A DNA stretch of 64,000 nt from Gordonia liuliyuniae (GTDB taxonomy: Bacteria; Actinomycetota; Actinomycetes; Mycobacteriales; Mycobacteriaceae): assembly GCF_021739025.1 (NCBI RefSeq), contig NZ_JAKKOT010000004.1, positions 1-64,000 of the forward strand, given 5' to 3'. The notes below the pieces were generated by a model that saw nothing but the letters and a program-made list of their open reading frames with translations, was not told the origin of the DNA and made no database searches. The translations under genes were made by a program, and so were the position numbers. The first letter of the stretch is position 1; every line of letters begins with the position of its first letter. This document shows, piece after piece, positions 37,546 to 46,230 of this stretch.

Positions 37546-39302
37546 TGGTCGATGGCTCACCGTATCCGGCTCACGCCGACCCGAGATCGCTCCGCGTCAA
37601 ACTGTTCGGTCCCGGTTTCCTCGCCGGGAGCAGACCGGCCGAGCGCGGGTCGTACGTCCAGGTCGACGAGGAGACCTCTGCGCGGACGCTGGTGTTGCGG
37701 ACGATGTGGGGAGCGAACAAGTACGCGATTCCCGCGATGTTGCTGATGATCGGACATTTCGCGGGAGAAGCGCTGGTCCCGGTGATCATGGGGGTGGCGA
37801 TCGACCGTGCCGTGTTGACACAGGACGGAGGTCAGCTGGCCTTGTGGCTGGTCGTCCTCGTAGCCGATTTCGCTCTGCTCTCGTTCACCTGGCGATTCGG
37901 CGAACGCATGGCGATCTACGCACTGCACGTGATCGAGCACCAATATCGGATGCGGGTCACCGACCGCATGCTCGACCCGGCCGGGACAGACGGACCGGCG
38001 AGACTCCCGGGGACGGCGCTGAGTATCGCGACGTCGGACGTGTCGCGGCTGGCGCTCGCGGTGTTCCTCGTGGTTTTCCCCGTCGGGGAGATGTTCGCGG
38101 TCGTCGTCGCCGGGGTGATCCTGTTGTGGATCTCCTGGCCGCTGGGAATCGCCGTGCTCGTCGGCGCCCCCGTCATGTTCTGGCTGCTCGACCGGGCCGG
38201 TGCGCCGCTGCGAGCTCGCACAGCCAAACAGCAGGAACTCATCGGGGCCGCAGCCGGAACGGCTGCCGACCTCGTCGCCGGGTTCCGGGTCCTGAAAGGT
38301 CTCGGTGCGGACCGGCCCGCGACCATTCGATACCGCCGCGCGAGCCGGCAGGCGCGCGACTCCGCGATCGCCGCGATGCGGAGCGAAGGCGCGTATGTCG
38401 CGCTGCTGCAGACGGTGTCGTCGCTGTTCGTCGTCGCCGTCGGTCTCGCCGCCGGGACCATGGCCGTCACCGGGGAGATGGGGCTCGGTGCTCTGATCAC
38501 CGTCGTCGGACTCACCCAGTTCATGATGGGGCCGCTCAACGCGATCAGCACGAACTTCGGAGCCGTGTGGAACGGCGCGGTGCCGAGCGCCGAACGTGTG
38601 CTGTCGGTCCTGCAATCCGGGCCGGGTTCGCACTCCGGTGATGTCGATGTGGCCGATGGCCCGCTCGTGATCGAGGGTCTGCCCGATCCGACCGGGAGAC
38701 AATCGGCCCTGTCCATTCCCCCGCGAGGGGTCACCGTGGTCTCCACGGACCAGGCCACGACTCGACGACTCACTACGGCGCTGTCCCGGGACGCCGTCAT
38801 CGACGGCGTCCGCATCCGGATCGGCGACACCGACCACGCGACCCTCGACGAACACGCCGGGCGGCGGATCGTCCGCGTCGTGCCACATACACCGCACCTG
38901 TTCGAGGGCTCGGTCCTCGAGAACATCGAGTCGGCCCCCGGAGCCGGAGACGATCGCGTCTCCCGCGCGGTGTTCGCGGCCGCGTGCGACGATGTGGCGC
39001 AGGTCCTGACCGACGGCCTCGACAGCCCGGTCGGCGAAGCCGGTCGGATGCTCTCCGGGGGGCAACGGCAACGCGTCGGGCTCGCGCGGGCACTCGCGGC
39101 GGAGTCGACGTTCCTAGTCCTGACGGACCCGACCACGGCCGTCGACTCGATGACCGAAGCGAGGGTCGTCGACCGGGTGAAGCGGGCGCGCGCCGACGGG
39201 GCGACGATCGTCTTCACCCACTCGCCTGCGTGGGCGGCGGTCGCCGACACCGTGATCAGACTCGACCCGATGACCGAAACCGCATTGGAGACGATCCGAT
39301 GA
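37545..39302 (+). CDS. ABC transporter, half-transporter 1 with degenerate nucleotide site
   Basis: 585 aa from the ATG at 37545, probably leaderless. It is an exporter-fold transmembrane domain (about 45-340) joined to a nucleotide-binding domain. That domain has an intact signature, LSGGQRQRVGLARAL (near 503), but Walker A is gone (GVTVVSTDQATTRRL lies where GxxGxGKS should be) and Walker B reads LVLTDPT, with Pro for the catalytic Glu. Its partner, overlapping by 4 bp, has the opposite defects, so the two should make one working ATP site. Siderophore or metal-linked transport is inferred from the iron box; IrtAB and CydDC are looser relatives. Confidence 0.85.
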   Translation: MVDGSPYPAHADPRSLRVKLFGPGFLAGSRPAERGSYVQVDEETSARTLVLRTMWGANKYAIPAMLLMIGHFAGEALVPVIMGVAIDRAVLTQDGGQLALWLVVLVADFALLSFTWRFGERMAIYALHVIEHQYRMRVTDRMLDPAGTDGPARLPGTALSIATSDVSRLALAVFLVVFPVGEMFAVVVAGVILLWISWPLGIAVLVGAPVMFWLLDRAGAPLRARTAKQQELIGAAAGTAADLVAGFRVLKGLGADRPATIRYRRASRQARDSAIAAMRSEGAYVALLQTVSSLFVVAVGLAAGTMAVTGEMGLGALITVVGLTQFMMGPLNAISTNFGAVWNGAVPSAERVLSVLQSGPGSHSGDVDVADGPLVIEGLPDPTGRQSALSIPPRGVTVVSTDQATTRRLTTALSRDAVIDGVRIRIGDTDHATLDEHAGRRIVRVVPHTPHLFEGSVLENIESAPGAGDDRVSRAVFAAACDDVAQVLTDGLDSPVGEAGRMLSGGQRQRVGLARALAAESTFLVLTDPTTAVDSMTEARVVDRVKRARADGATIVFTHSPAWAAVADTVIRLDPMTETALETIR

Positions 39303-41074
39303 GCACCACCGATTCGCCGCAGCGGGCGACTCTGGCCGTCGCCGACTGGCGACGAACCATCGGGCACCTCGCCGTGCGACTGCGGGATCAGCGGCTGCGG
39401 CTGTTCGCGGTCGTCGTCACGATGGCCGCCGCCGGAGCGTTCGGTCTCGTGACGCCGCGGCTTCTCGGGTCGGTGGTCGACCTCGTCGCGCACGGCGGTG
39501 ACACCGCCGACGTGCTGGCCCGAGCGGGCTGGATGGCCGCTGCCGCGATCGCAGCAGCCGCGTGCGCGGGGCTCGGCATCGCGACCGCGGCCTCGGTGTT
39601 CGAGTCGGTTCTCGCATCGTTGCGCGAGGACATGCTCGAGAAGGTCCTCGGTCTGCCGATCGCACGCGTCGAGGAGGTCGGCAGCGGCGATGTCCTGTCC
39701 CGCGCGACTGACGACGTGGACAAAGTGGGTGACGCGATCGGCAAAGCGCTCCCGTCCGTGCTGATGTCCGGGGCAGGCGTGGTCGTCACTTTGATCGGCC
39801 TCGCCGCGCTCGACTGGCGATTCCTGCTCGTCGCCGTCGTCACCGCGCCGATCTACATCACCACCGGACGGACGTACCTTCGGTTGGCGCCCCCGGTGTA
39901 CGCCGAGGAGCGGGTCGCCGCAGCTAACCGGGCCCACCACGTCCTCGGGCCGGTGCAGGGGTTGCCGACCGTCCGCGCGTTCGACCTGGGCGCACGGTTG
40001 AGCGTGCGCATCGACGCCCACTCGTGGGCGGTCGTCCGTCGCTCGATGGAGGCAGCAGTCCTGAGATCGCGTCTGTTCGGACGGCTGAACCTCGCGGAAC
40101 TGGTCGGCATGGGTGTCATCCTGTGCGTCGGATTCGTGCTCGTCGGTGACGGCACGCTCACGGTCGGAGCCACCACCGCGGCGATGCTGTTCTTCCTCGC
40201 CATGTTCGACCCGATCGGACGACTGATGTACGTGCTCGACGACCTGCAGTCCGGCGCGGCGGCCCTCGGCCGCATCGTCGGCGTCCTCGACGAGACGACG
40301 CCGGACGCGGGCGATCCTCACGTCGGAGACGACGGTTCGGGCCTCGTCGCCGAAGGGATCCGATTCGGCTACACCGACGACCACCTGATCCTCGACGAGG
40401 TGTCTGTCACGATCCGACCGAACGAGCACGTCGCACTCGTCGGCGTCTCGGGAGCGGGAAAGAGCACGCTCGCGGCGGTGCTCGCCGGCATCCACGTGCC
40501 GGTCGCGGGAACTGCGCGACTCGGTGGTGTCGACGTTGCCGCGATGGGTGACGCCGCACGTGCGCGCCGCATCGCGCTCCTCACGCAGGAGGTCCACGTG
40601 TTCTCGGGCCCGCTCCGCGACGACCTCCTCCTCGGCGATCCGGACGCTGACGACGAGCGTGTGTGGCAGGCACTGGAGAAGGCGGGTGCGGCCGAGTGGG
40701 TGCGCGCACTCGACGACGGTCTGGACACCGTCGTCGGTGAGCACGGCCACGAGATCGACGCGATGACCACCCAACAGTTGGCGCTCGCACGGATCGATCT
40801 GCTCGACGCCGAGCTCGTCATCGTCGACGAGGCGACCGCAGATGCGGGTAGCGCGGGTGCGGGTCGTCTGGAACAGGCGTCGGCCGCGGTGCTCGCCGGA
40901 CGGTCCGCGTTGATCATCGCGCACCGACTCAGTCAGGCTGCGGCCGCCGACCGGATCATCCATCTCGATGCGGGACGAGTCGTCGAGACAGGCAGCCATG
41001 CCGAACTGGTCGCGGCAGGCGGCGGATACAGCGAGATCTGGGCGGCGTGGTTGCGAGGCCGCGAGGAACTGTGA
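39299..41074 (+). CDS. ABC transporter, half-transporter 2 with intact Walker motifs
   Basis: 591 aa. The ATG at 39299 overlaps the stop of the first half-transporter (ATGA). Exporter-fold transmembrane domain (about 30-320) is followed by a nucleotide-binding domain with Walker A GVSGAGKST (near 381), Walker B LVIVDEAT (near 505) and switch His in IIAHRLSQ. The signature motif, however, is MTTQQLALAR in place of LSGGQxQR. It supplies the ATP-binding side of the one complete composite site, and the partner supplies LSGGQ. Substrate unknown. Confidence 0.87.
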   Translation: MSTTDSPQRATLAVADWRRTIGHLAVRLRDQRLRLFAVVVTMAAAGAFGLVTPRLLGSVVDLVAHGGDTADVLARAGWMAAAAIAAAACAGLGIATAASVFESVLASLREDMLEKVLGLPIARVEEVGSGDVLSRATDDVDKVGDAIGKALPSVLMSGAGVVVTLIGLAALDWRFLLVAVVTAPIYITTGRTYLRLAPPVYAEERVAAANRAHHVLGPVQGLPTVRAFDLGARLSVRIDAHSWAVVRRSMEAAVLRSRLFGRLNLAELVGMGVILCVGFVLVGDGTLTVGATTAAMLFFLAMFDPIGRLMYVLDDLQSGAAALGRIVGVLDETTPDAGDPHVGDDGSGLVAEGIRFGYTDDHLILDEVSVTIRPNEHVALVGVSGAGKSTLAAVLAGIHVPVAGTARLGGVDVAAMGDAARARRIALLTQEVHVFSGPLRDDLLLGDPDADDERVWQALEKAGAAEWVRALDDGLDTVVGEHGHEIDAMTTQQLALARIDLLDAELVIVDEATADAGSAGAGRLEQASAAVLAGRSALIIAHRLSQAAAADRIIHLDAGRVVETGSHAELVAAGGGYSEIWAAWLRGREEL

Positions 41075-41097
41075 GCCGCCTGTGCCAGGCTGGACGC

Positions 41098-42234
41098 ATG
41101 GAACTCAGCCTCGCCGACGTCATGCCGTCCGTTGCGGCGGGGTTCGGTCTCGACGGCCCGAATCCGTTCGCGGTGCGGTCCGGCAGAGACGTGGTGGTCC
41201 TGCTCATCGACGGGCTCGGCAGCGAACTCCTCGCGCGATCCGCTGATGACGCGCCGACTCTCGCCGCGCACGTGTCGACCACGCTGCGTGCGGGGTTTCC
41301 GGCGACCACCGCGACCAGCCTGACGAGTCTCGCGGTCGGGGCCCCGTGCGCGGTGCACGGCGTGATCGGCTACTCGTTCGCAGTGCCCGCCGGCGCCGAT
41401 GAGGATCTGCGCACCCTCAACGCGCTCCGCTGGACGTTCGACTCCGCGGCGGGCCCGGACGCACGCGCGGACGCCGAACCCGAATCGGTGCAGCCGATGG
41501 CCAGCGGCCTCGAACGTCTCGCGACGCACGACGTGGATATCCACTACGTCGTCCCCGGGTATCAAGCGGCGTCCGGGCTCACGCGCGCAGCCTTCCGCGC
41601 GACGGGGACAGTCCATCCGGCCGCCACCCTCGACGAGGTGCGTGACGGGATCCTCGACGTCGCTCGAATGCCCGGCCGCGGCAGGCGTTTCACATACGCC
41701 TACTATCCCGGACTCGACATGGCAGGCCACCTGCACGGCCCCGGCTCGACGCCGTGGCGGGAGCAGCTCCGCGCCGTCGACGCGACCGTGGCCGAACTGT
41801 TCGACGACCTGCCGTCGACATGCACACTGCTGGTCACCGGCGACCACGGGATGATCTCGGCGGGAACACTCATCGACCTCGACGCGGCCCCCGAACTGCA
41901 GTACGGGGTTCGGCTGATCGCGGGGGAGGCGCGCGTTCGTCACGTCTACCTCGAATCGGCCGCAGCGCGCGACGACGTCGTCGGCGCGTGGACGTCGACG
42001 CTAGGCGAGCACGCGCGCGTGGTGACCCGCGAGCAAGCGTTCGACGAGCGGTGGTTCGGTGCGGCGACGCCCGGACCGGCGATCGCGGCGCGGATCGGCG
42101 ACGTCGTCGCCGTCGCCGAGGGAGACGCGGTCCTCGTCCGACCAGAGGCGGAGCCGCTCGAGTCGACGATGATCGGTCACCACGGGGCGTGGACCGCCGA
42201 CGAACAGCTCGTCCCCCTGGTCGTGAATCCCTAA
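41098..42234 (+). CDS. Alkaline phosphatase superfamily protein (nucleotide pyrophosphatase/phosphodiesterase type)
   Basis: 378 aa from the ATG at 41098 (MELSLADVMPSV). Metal and nucleophile residues of the superfamily are visible: Asp in VLLIDGLGSELL (near 37), Thr in FPATTATSLTSL (near 68), AYYPGLDMAGHLHGPGS, LVTGDHGM and GHHGA. This is the set found in type I phosphodiesterase/nucleotide pyrophosphatases. There is no signal peptide, so it is probably cytosolic. It starts 23 bp after the ABC pair and may be in the same transcript. Confidence 0.86.
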   Translation: MELSLADVMPSVAAGFGLDGPNPFAVRSGRDVVVLLIDGLGSELLARSADDAPTLAAHVSTTLRAGFPATTATSLTSLAVGAPCAVHGVIGYSFAVPAGADEDLRTLNALRWTFDSAAGPDARADAEPESVQPMASGLERLATHDVDIHYVVPGYQAASGLTRAAFRATGTVHPAATLDEVRDGILDVARMPGRGRRFTYAYYPGLDMAGHLHGPGSTPWREQLRAVDATVAELFDDLPSTCTLLVTGDHGMISAGTLIDLDAAPELQYGVRLIAGEARVRHVYLESAAARDDVVGAWTSTLGEHARVVTREQAFDERWFGAATPGPAIAARIGDVVAVAEGDAVLVRPEAEPLESTMIGHHGAWTADEQLVPLVVNP

Positions 42235-42262
42235 ACCCCGCAACCCCTCAAGCGTGCGGGGT
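42235..42262. terminator. hairpin between convergent phosphatase and amino-acid ABC genes
   Basis: An 8-bp stem (ACCCCGCA at 42235-42242 with TGCGGGGT at 42255-42262) and a 12-nt loop begin one base after the phosphatase stop codon. The minus-strand gene ends 12 bp beyond. Confidence 0.5.
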
Positions 42263-42274
42263 GAGTGCGACCCG

Positions 42275-43738
42275 TCAGGTCGCGACGAAACGTCCGAGTC
42301 GATCCTCCAGCGGGCTCTGAATGCTGGAGAGAACGAGACACACCACCCAGTAGTAGATGGCGGCGGTGACGTACAGCGCCAGGAATTCGAAGGTCGGCGC
42401 GGCCGCGATCTGGGCGACCCGCAACAGTTCGGTCACCAGGATCGTCGACGCCAACGATGTGTCTTTGACCAGGGAGATCAGCGTGTTCGAGAGGCCGGGG
42501 ACGGCGATGCGCGCGGCCTGTGGCAAGACGATGCTCGCCATGACGGTGCGATAGTTCATGCCGATGGTGAGCGCGGCTTCGGTCTGCCCCTTCGGGACCG
42601 CCATGATCGCGCCGCGGATGATCTCGGCGGCATATCCGCCGACGTTCAACGAGAACGCCACGACGGCGGCCGGGAACGGCGGGACGGTGACCCCGAGTTC
42701 GGGCAGCGCGTAGAAGATGATGAACAGTTGAACCAGCAGCGGTGTGCCGCGGACGATCGATATGTACAGGCGCGCGACCCACGCCAGGGCCCGGTTGTCG
42801 GCGATCCGAGCGAGGGCGACGGCGATCGCGATGACCAGGCCGATTGCGAAGCTGATCGCGGCAAGCGGAATCGTCGTCGTGATGGTCGCTTTCGCCATCG
42901 GCCAGAGGTTGTCCTGCACCAGCTCCCACGTCGAGCGCGGCTGCGCGGTCTGCGCAGCCGAACCGCTGGCGTCGGCGCGAAGATACTTCTGGGAGATCCG
43001 TGTCAGTGTGCCGTCGGCACGCAGGTCGTCGAGCGCGCCGTCGATGTCGTCGACGAGCGGGTCGTCCTTGCGTAACGCGAACGCCTGCTCGCTCGTGGCT
43101 CCGGTGTTCCCCGCGATCTTGACCGACGTGTCGCCCGTCTCCGCGAGATAGGCGTACACGGCGATGCTGTCGTTGACCGTCGCGTCGACGCGGCCCTGTT
43201 TGAGCAGAGTGATCGCCTGGGGGAATCCTTCGACGGTCTCGACGCGCGCGCCGGCCTTTCGCGCGACGTCCGTCCAGTTCGCGGTCGCGGTCTGCGCTGA
43301 GGTCCGGCCCGCGAGCTCGGCGAGAGCAGTGATCGAATCGTCGTCGGCGCGGGTGACGATGACGCCTTCGCCGACCGCGTACGGCGTGGACATCGAGTAC
43401 TCGGCTTCACGTTCAGGCGTGGTCGTCACCTGATTGGCGACCACGTCGAACCGGCCGGCGCCGAGCGCCGCGAAGATCGAATCCCATGGCGCCTCGACGA
43501 ATTCGGCGCGCTTACCGAGCTTGTCGGCGACCGCGTTCGCGACGTCGACGTCGTATCCGACGAGCTGGCCGGTGGCTTGGTCGTGGTAGCTGAACGGGCT
43601 GTACGTGCCTTCGGTGCCGAACCGGATCACGTCGGAGTCCGATCCCGGTCCGGAATCGGTGGAGCATGCGGTCATCACCCCGAGGACGGCGAACAGCACG
43701 GCCAGAAGTGGCGCGATGGCGCGCACGCGAGACGTCAT
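42275..43738 (-). CDS. Amino-acid ABC transporter: fused substrate-binding protein and permease
   Basis: 487 aa from the ATG at 43738 (MTSRVRAIAPLL). A lipoprotein signal ends at a Cys in GVMTAC (near 25). Residues about 35-265 are a family-3 solute-binding domain (FGTEGTYSPFSYHDQATGQL, GYDVDVANAVADKLG). Residues about 295-480 are a His/Glu/Gln-type permease with the EAA loop (ALTIGMNYRTVMASIVLPQA). Such fusions, as in GlnP, carry the binding protein tethered to the channel. No ATPase gene is adjacent, so it must borrow one from elsewhere. Polar amino acid import is inferred. Confidence 0.88.
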   Translation of the reverse strand: MTSRVRAIAPLLAVLFAVLGVMTACSTDSGPGSDSDVIRFGTEGTYSPFSYHDQATGQLVGYDVDVANAVADKLGKRAEFVEAPWDSIFAALGAGRFDVVANQVTTTPEREAEYSMSTPYAVGEGVIVTRADDDSITALAELAGRTSAQTATANWTDVARKAGARVETVEGFPQAITLLKQGRVDATVNDSIAVYAYLAETGDTSVKIAGNTGATSEQAFALRKDDPLVDDIDGALDDLRADGTLTRISQKYLRADASGSAAQTAQPRSTWELVQDNLWPMAKATITTTIPLAAISFAIGLVIAIAVALARIADNRALAWVARLYISIVRGTPLLVQLFIIFYALPELGVTVPPFPAAVVAFSLNVGGYAAEIIRGAIMAVPKGQTEAALTIGMNYRTVMASIVLPQAARIAVPGLSNTLISLVKDTSLASTILVTELLRVAQIAAAPTFEFLALYVTAAIYYWVVCLVLSSIQSPLEDRLGRFVAT

Positions 43739-43840
43739 GGGTGCCAGTAAACGCGGTCCGAGTGCTGAGCTGGCGGATTTGGGCTGCCGGATCGGCTGGG
43801 CGTGCCGCGGCGGACGTCGCCTGCGTGGAAGACTGGAGGA

Positions 43841-44338
43841 ATGCAACATCCTGTTCCCCGTCACCTCAAGGCTGCTACGGTCATCACTGTCTCCGACCGG
43901 TGCGCGGCCGGTGCCGCGGTGGACCGGTCCGGGCCGCTCGCCGCGGAGCAACTGGCGGATGCAGGGTGGCACGCCGACCAATTGCTGGTTCGCGACGAGG
44001 TGGCCGACATCGCGGGCGCGATACGGGCCGCGGTCGACGCGGGTTCGCGGCTTGTGGTGACCACGGGCGGCACCGGCATCGCTGCGCGGGACGTCACCCC
44101 GGAGGCCACCGGTCCGCTCCTCGACCGTGAGCTTCCCGGGATCGCCGACGCCGTCCGCACGGTCGGGGTCGCGCAACTCCCGCAGGCGATGCTCTCGCGT
44201 GGACTCGCCGGGACTCTGGGGTCGTCGCTGATCGTCAATCTGGCCGGGTCGACCGGCGCAGTGCGCGATGGGGTTCCGGTGATCTTGACGATCGCCGAAC
44301 ACGTCGTCTCCCAGCTGGACGGGGGCGACCACACATGA
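43841..44338 (+). CDS. moaB: MoaB/Mog family molybdopterin adenylyltransferase
   Basis: 165 aa if started at the ATG at 43841 (MQHPVPRHLKAAT); GGAGG sits almost directly against it, so the start is not certain. The family motifs are VITVSDRCAAG, VVTTGGTGIAARDVTPEAT and LPGSSLIVN-like GTLGSSLIVNLAGS. These proteins bind and adenylylate molybdopterin before Mo insertion. It opens the plus-strand moa operon and overlaps moaE by 4 bp. Confidence 0.9.
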   Translation: MQHPVPRHLKAATVITVSDRCAAGAAVDRSGPLAAEQLADAGWHADQLLVRDEVADIAGAIRAAVDAGSRLVVTTGGTGIAARDVTPEATGPLLDRELPGIADAVRTVGVAQLPQAMLSRGLAGTLGSSLIVNLAGSTGAVRDGVPVILTIAEHVVSQLDGGDHT

Positions 44339-44760
44339 TCGTGGTGTCGGAGTTGAGCGACGAACCGTTGGACGTCGCCGCGCACCTGGACGCGGTGGCG
44401 TCACCGAGCGTCGGCGCGACGGCGCTGTTCGTCGGAACGGTCCGCGACATCGATCCGGACGCGGCCGGCCGGGTCGTCCTCCTCGAGTACAGTGCGCATC
44501 CCGACGCTGCCGACATCCTCACGCGGATCGCCGCCTCGGTCGACACCCCGGAGGTCCGGGTCGCGGTGAGTCACCGTGTCGGCGACCTCGCGGTCGGTGG
44601 GGTGGCCATCGTGTGCGCGGTGTCGTCGGTGCATCGAACAGAAGCCTTCGACGTCAATCGGGAACTCGTCGAGCGAGTGAAAGCCGAACTCCCGGTGTGG
44701 AAGAAGCAGGTCGAATCTGACGGCACGTCGTCGTGGGTGGGGTTAGGAGGCCTGACATGA
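44335..44760 (+). CDS. moaE: Molybdopterin synthase catalytic subunit MoaE
   Basis: 141 aa; the ATG overlaps the previous stop (ATGA). Typical motifs are GATALFVGTVRDIDPDAAG, LEYSAHPDAAD and, for the active site, VSSVHRTEAFDVNRELVERV followed by LPVWKKQ, which holds the catalytic Lys. With MoaD it converts cPMP to molybdopterin. It overlaps moaA by 4 bp; moaD is on the opposite strand, next to the end of moaA. Confidence 0.95.
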   Translation: MIVVSELSDEPLDVAAHLDAVASPSVGATALFVGTVRDIDPDAAGRVVLLEYSAHPDAADILTRIAASVDTPEVRVAVSHRVGDLAVGGVAIVCAVSSVHRTEAFDVNRELVERVKAELPVWKKQVESDGTSSWVGLGGLT

Positions 44761-45755
44761 ACGGGGGACTGGTCGACCGGTTCGGTCGAGTGCACCGCGA
44801 TCTTCGGATCTCGTTGACCGACAAGTGCAACCTTCGATGCACGTACTGCATGCCTGCTGAGGGCGTCCCGTGGATAACGAAGCAGAACCTGCTGACGACC
44901 GACGAGATCGAACGGGTCGGGCGGGCGTTCGCCGGGCTCGGGATCACCGAGGTGCGGTTGACCGGCGGAGAGCCGCTGCTGCGTCCGGACGCGGTGGACG
45001 TGGTGCGCAGACTCGCCGCGATCGAGACCCAGAACGGGCGTCTGCGGGTGTCGATGACGACCAACGCCGTAGGCCTGCACGCGGTGATGGACGACCTCGT
45101 CGACGCCGGCCTGGAACGACTCAACATCAGCATCGACACACTCGATCGCGACCGTTTCCACGAGCTGACGCGCCGCGACCGGCTCGACGACGTGCTCGCG
45201 GGGATCGACGCGGCTCGGCGGTCGGGGCTGCGGCCGTTGAAGCTCAACACAGTCGCCATGCGCGGGGTCAACGACGACGAATTCGTCGACCTGCTGCGCT
45301 TCGCTCAGGCGCATGACGCGCAACTGCGATTCATCGAGCAGATGCCGTTGGACGCCGGACACATCTGGTCCCGCGCGACGATGGTCGACGGCCAGGAGAC
45401 CCTCGAACACCTGTCGCAGGCGTTCACCCTGGAACCGATAGGCGACCGCGGTTCGGATCCCGCGGAGGTGTTCCGCGTCGACGGCGGACCGACGACGGTC
45501 GGCGTGATCGCGTCGGTGTCCGCGCCGTTCTGCGGGTCGTGCGACCGGGTCCGGATCACCGCGGACGGCCAGCTGCGCAACTGTCTGTTCGCCCGCGAGG
45601 AGTCGGACCTGCTCAACCTTCTGCGGTCGGGTGGCACCGACGCCGATATCGCGGCGATGATTCGCCGTTCCGTGGCAGGCAAACGTCAGGGCCACGGCAT
45701 CGACGGGCCGAACTTCCTGCAGCCCGACCGGCCGATGTCCGCGATCGGCGGCTAG
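44757..45755 (+). CDS. moaA: GTP 3',8-cyclase MoaA
   Basis: 332 aa. The ATG at 44757 overlaps the moaE stop and has GGAGG upstream. It is a radical SAM enzyme with CNLRCTYC (near 23-30) for the first iron-sulfur cluster and FCGSC plus NCLF (near 258-276) for the second. The C-terminus ends in the required Gly-Gly (MSAIGG). It starts molybdenum cofactor synthesis from GTP. Its TAG stop and that of the convergent moaD share the palindrome CTAG. Confidence 0.97.
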   Translation: MNGGLVDRFGRVHRDLRISLTDKCNLRCTYCMPAEGVPWITKQNLLTTDEIERVGRAFAGLGITEVRLTGGEPLLRPDAVDVVRRLAAIETQNGRLRVSMTTNAVGLHAVMDDLVDAGLERLNISIDTLDRDRFHELTRRDRLDDVLAGIDAARRSGLRPLKLNTVAMRGVNDDEFVDLLRFAQAHDAQLRFIEQMPLDAGHIWSRATMVDGQETLEHLSQAFTLEPIGDRGSDPAEVFRVDGGPTTVGVIASVSAPFCGSCDRVRITADGQLRNCLFAREESDLLNLLRSGGTDADIAAMIRRSVAGKRQGHGIDGPNFLQPDRPMSAIGG

Positions 45756-45988
45756 CCTCCGGCGAACGGCGGGAGGACGTCGACGGTGCAGTCTCCGGCG
45801 GCGACGGCGTCGTCGTCGAGACGGCTGCCGTCGACCATGAGTGAGCAGCGGCGCAGCACGGCGGCGAACTCGGGGCCGTGCTCATCGGCGAGCGCGGCAC
45901 GGAGTGCACCGAGGGACATTCGTCCGTCGATGGTCTGCTCGCGACGTCCGGCGGCGTCAGCGGCCCCTGCGAAATAGCGGATCCTCAT
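45752..45988 (-). CDS. moaD: Molybdopterin synthase sulfur carrier MoaD (ThiS/MoaD family)
   Basis: 78 aa with a ubiquitin-like fold and the essential C-terminal Gly-Gly (VLPPFAGG). It carries the thiocarboxylate sulfur for MoaE and is charged by a ThiF/MoeB-type enzyme such as the one at 48539. It overlaps the upstream DUF6457 gene by 4 bp and the end of moaA by 4 bp. Confidence 0.93.
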   Translation of the reverse strand: MRIRYFAGAADAAGRREQTIDGRMSLGALRAALADEHGPEFAAVLRRCSLMVDGSRLDDDAVAAGDCTVDVLPPFAGG

Positions 45989-46230
45989 TCCGAGCGCTCC
46001 TCGACGAGACGGGTGACGACGGAGTGGGCGTCGTCGACCGACATGCCCTGGGCGACCGCGAGGCCGACCAGATAGGTCGTGATCGGTCCCGCGGGGCGGG
46101 CCACGCCGTGTGCGACGTCGCGCGTGAGGTCGAGGAGTTCACGCAGCGGAACGTCCACGTCGCCGAGCCCGAGCGCGGGTGCGAGGTCGGCGATCCAACG
46201 GTCGAGATTCGGCAGCGGTCGGTCGGTCAT
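45985..46230 (-). CDS. DUF6457-type small protein in the molybdenum cofactor operon
   Basis: 81 aa, all-helical, no Cys, no signal ([18 protein letters not shown] start). It overlaps both mobA upstream and moaD downstream by 4 bp, so it is made together with them. In actinobacteria such proteins lie next to mobA or are fused to it. Its biochemical role is not known; an accessory function in guanylyl transfer to the cofactor or in MobA stability is a guess from context. Confidence 0.75.
   Translation of the reverse strand: MTDRPLPNLDRWIADLAPALGLGDVDVPLRELLDLTRDVAHGVARPAGPITTYLVGLAVAQGMSVDDAHSVVTRLVEERSE

Noticed and set aside
37545..39302. Treating half-transporter 1 as a pseudogene because Walker A is missing
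   Set aside because: The frame is full length, LSGGQ is intact, and the partner has exactly the complementary defect, which fits a selected asymmetric pair rather than decay.
37916..40999. A 1027-codon open frame on the minus strand
   Set aside because: It is antisense to two ABC half-transporters with clear motifs and has an Arg/Ser/Ala-rich composition without any recognisable domain. Long antisense frames are expected in GC-rich DNA.
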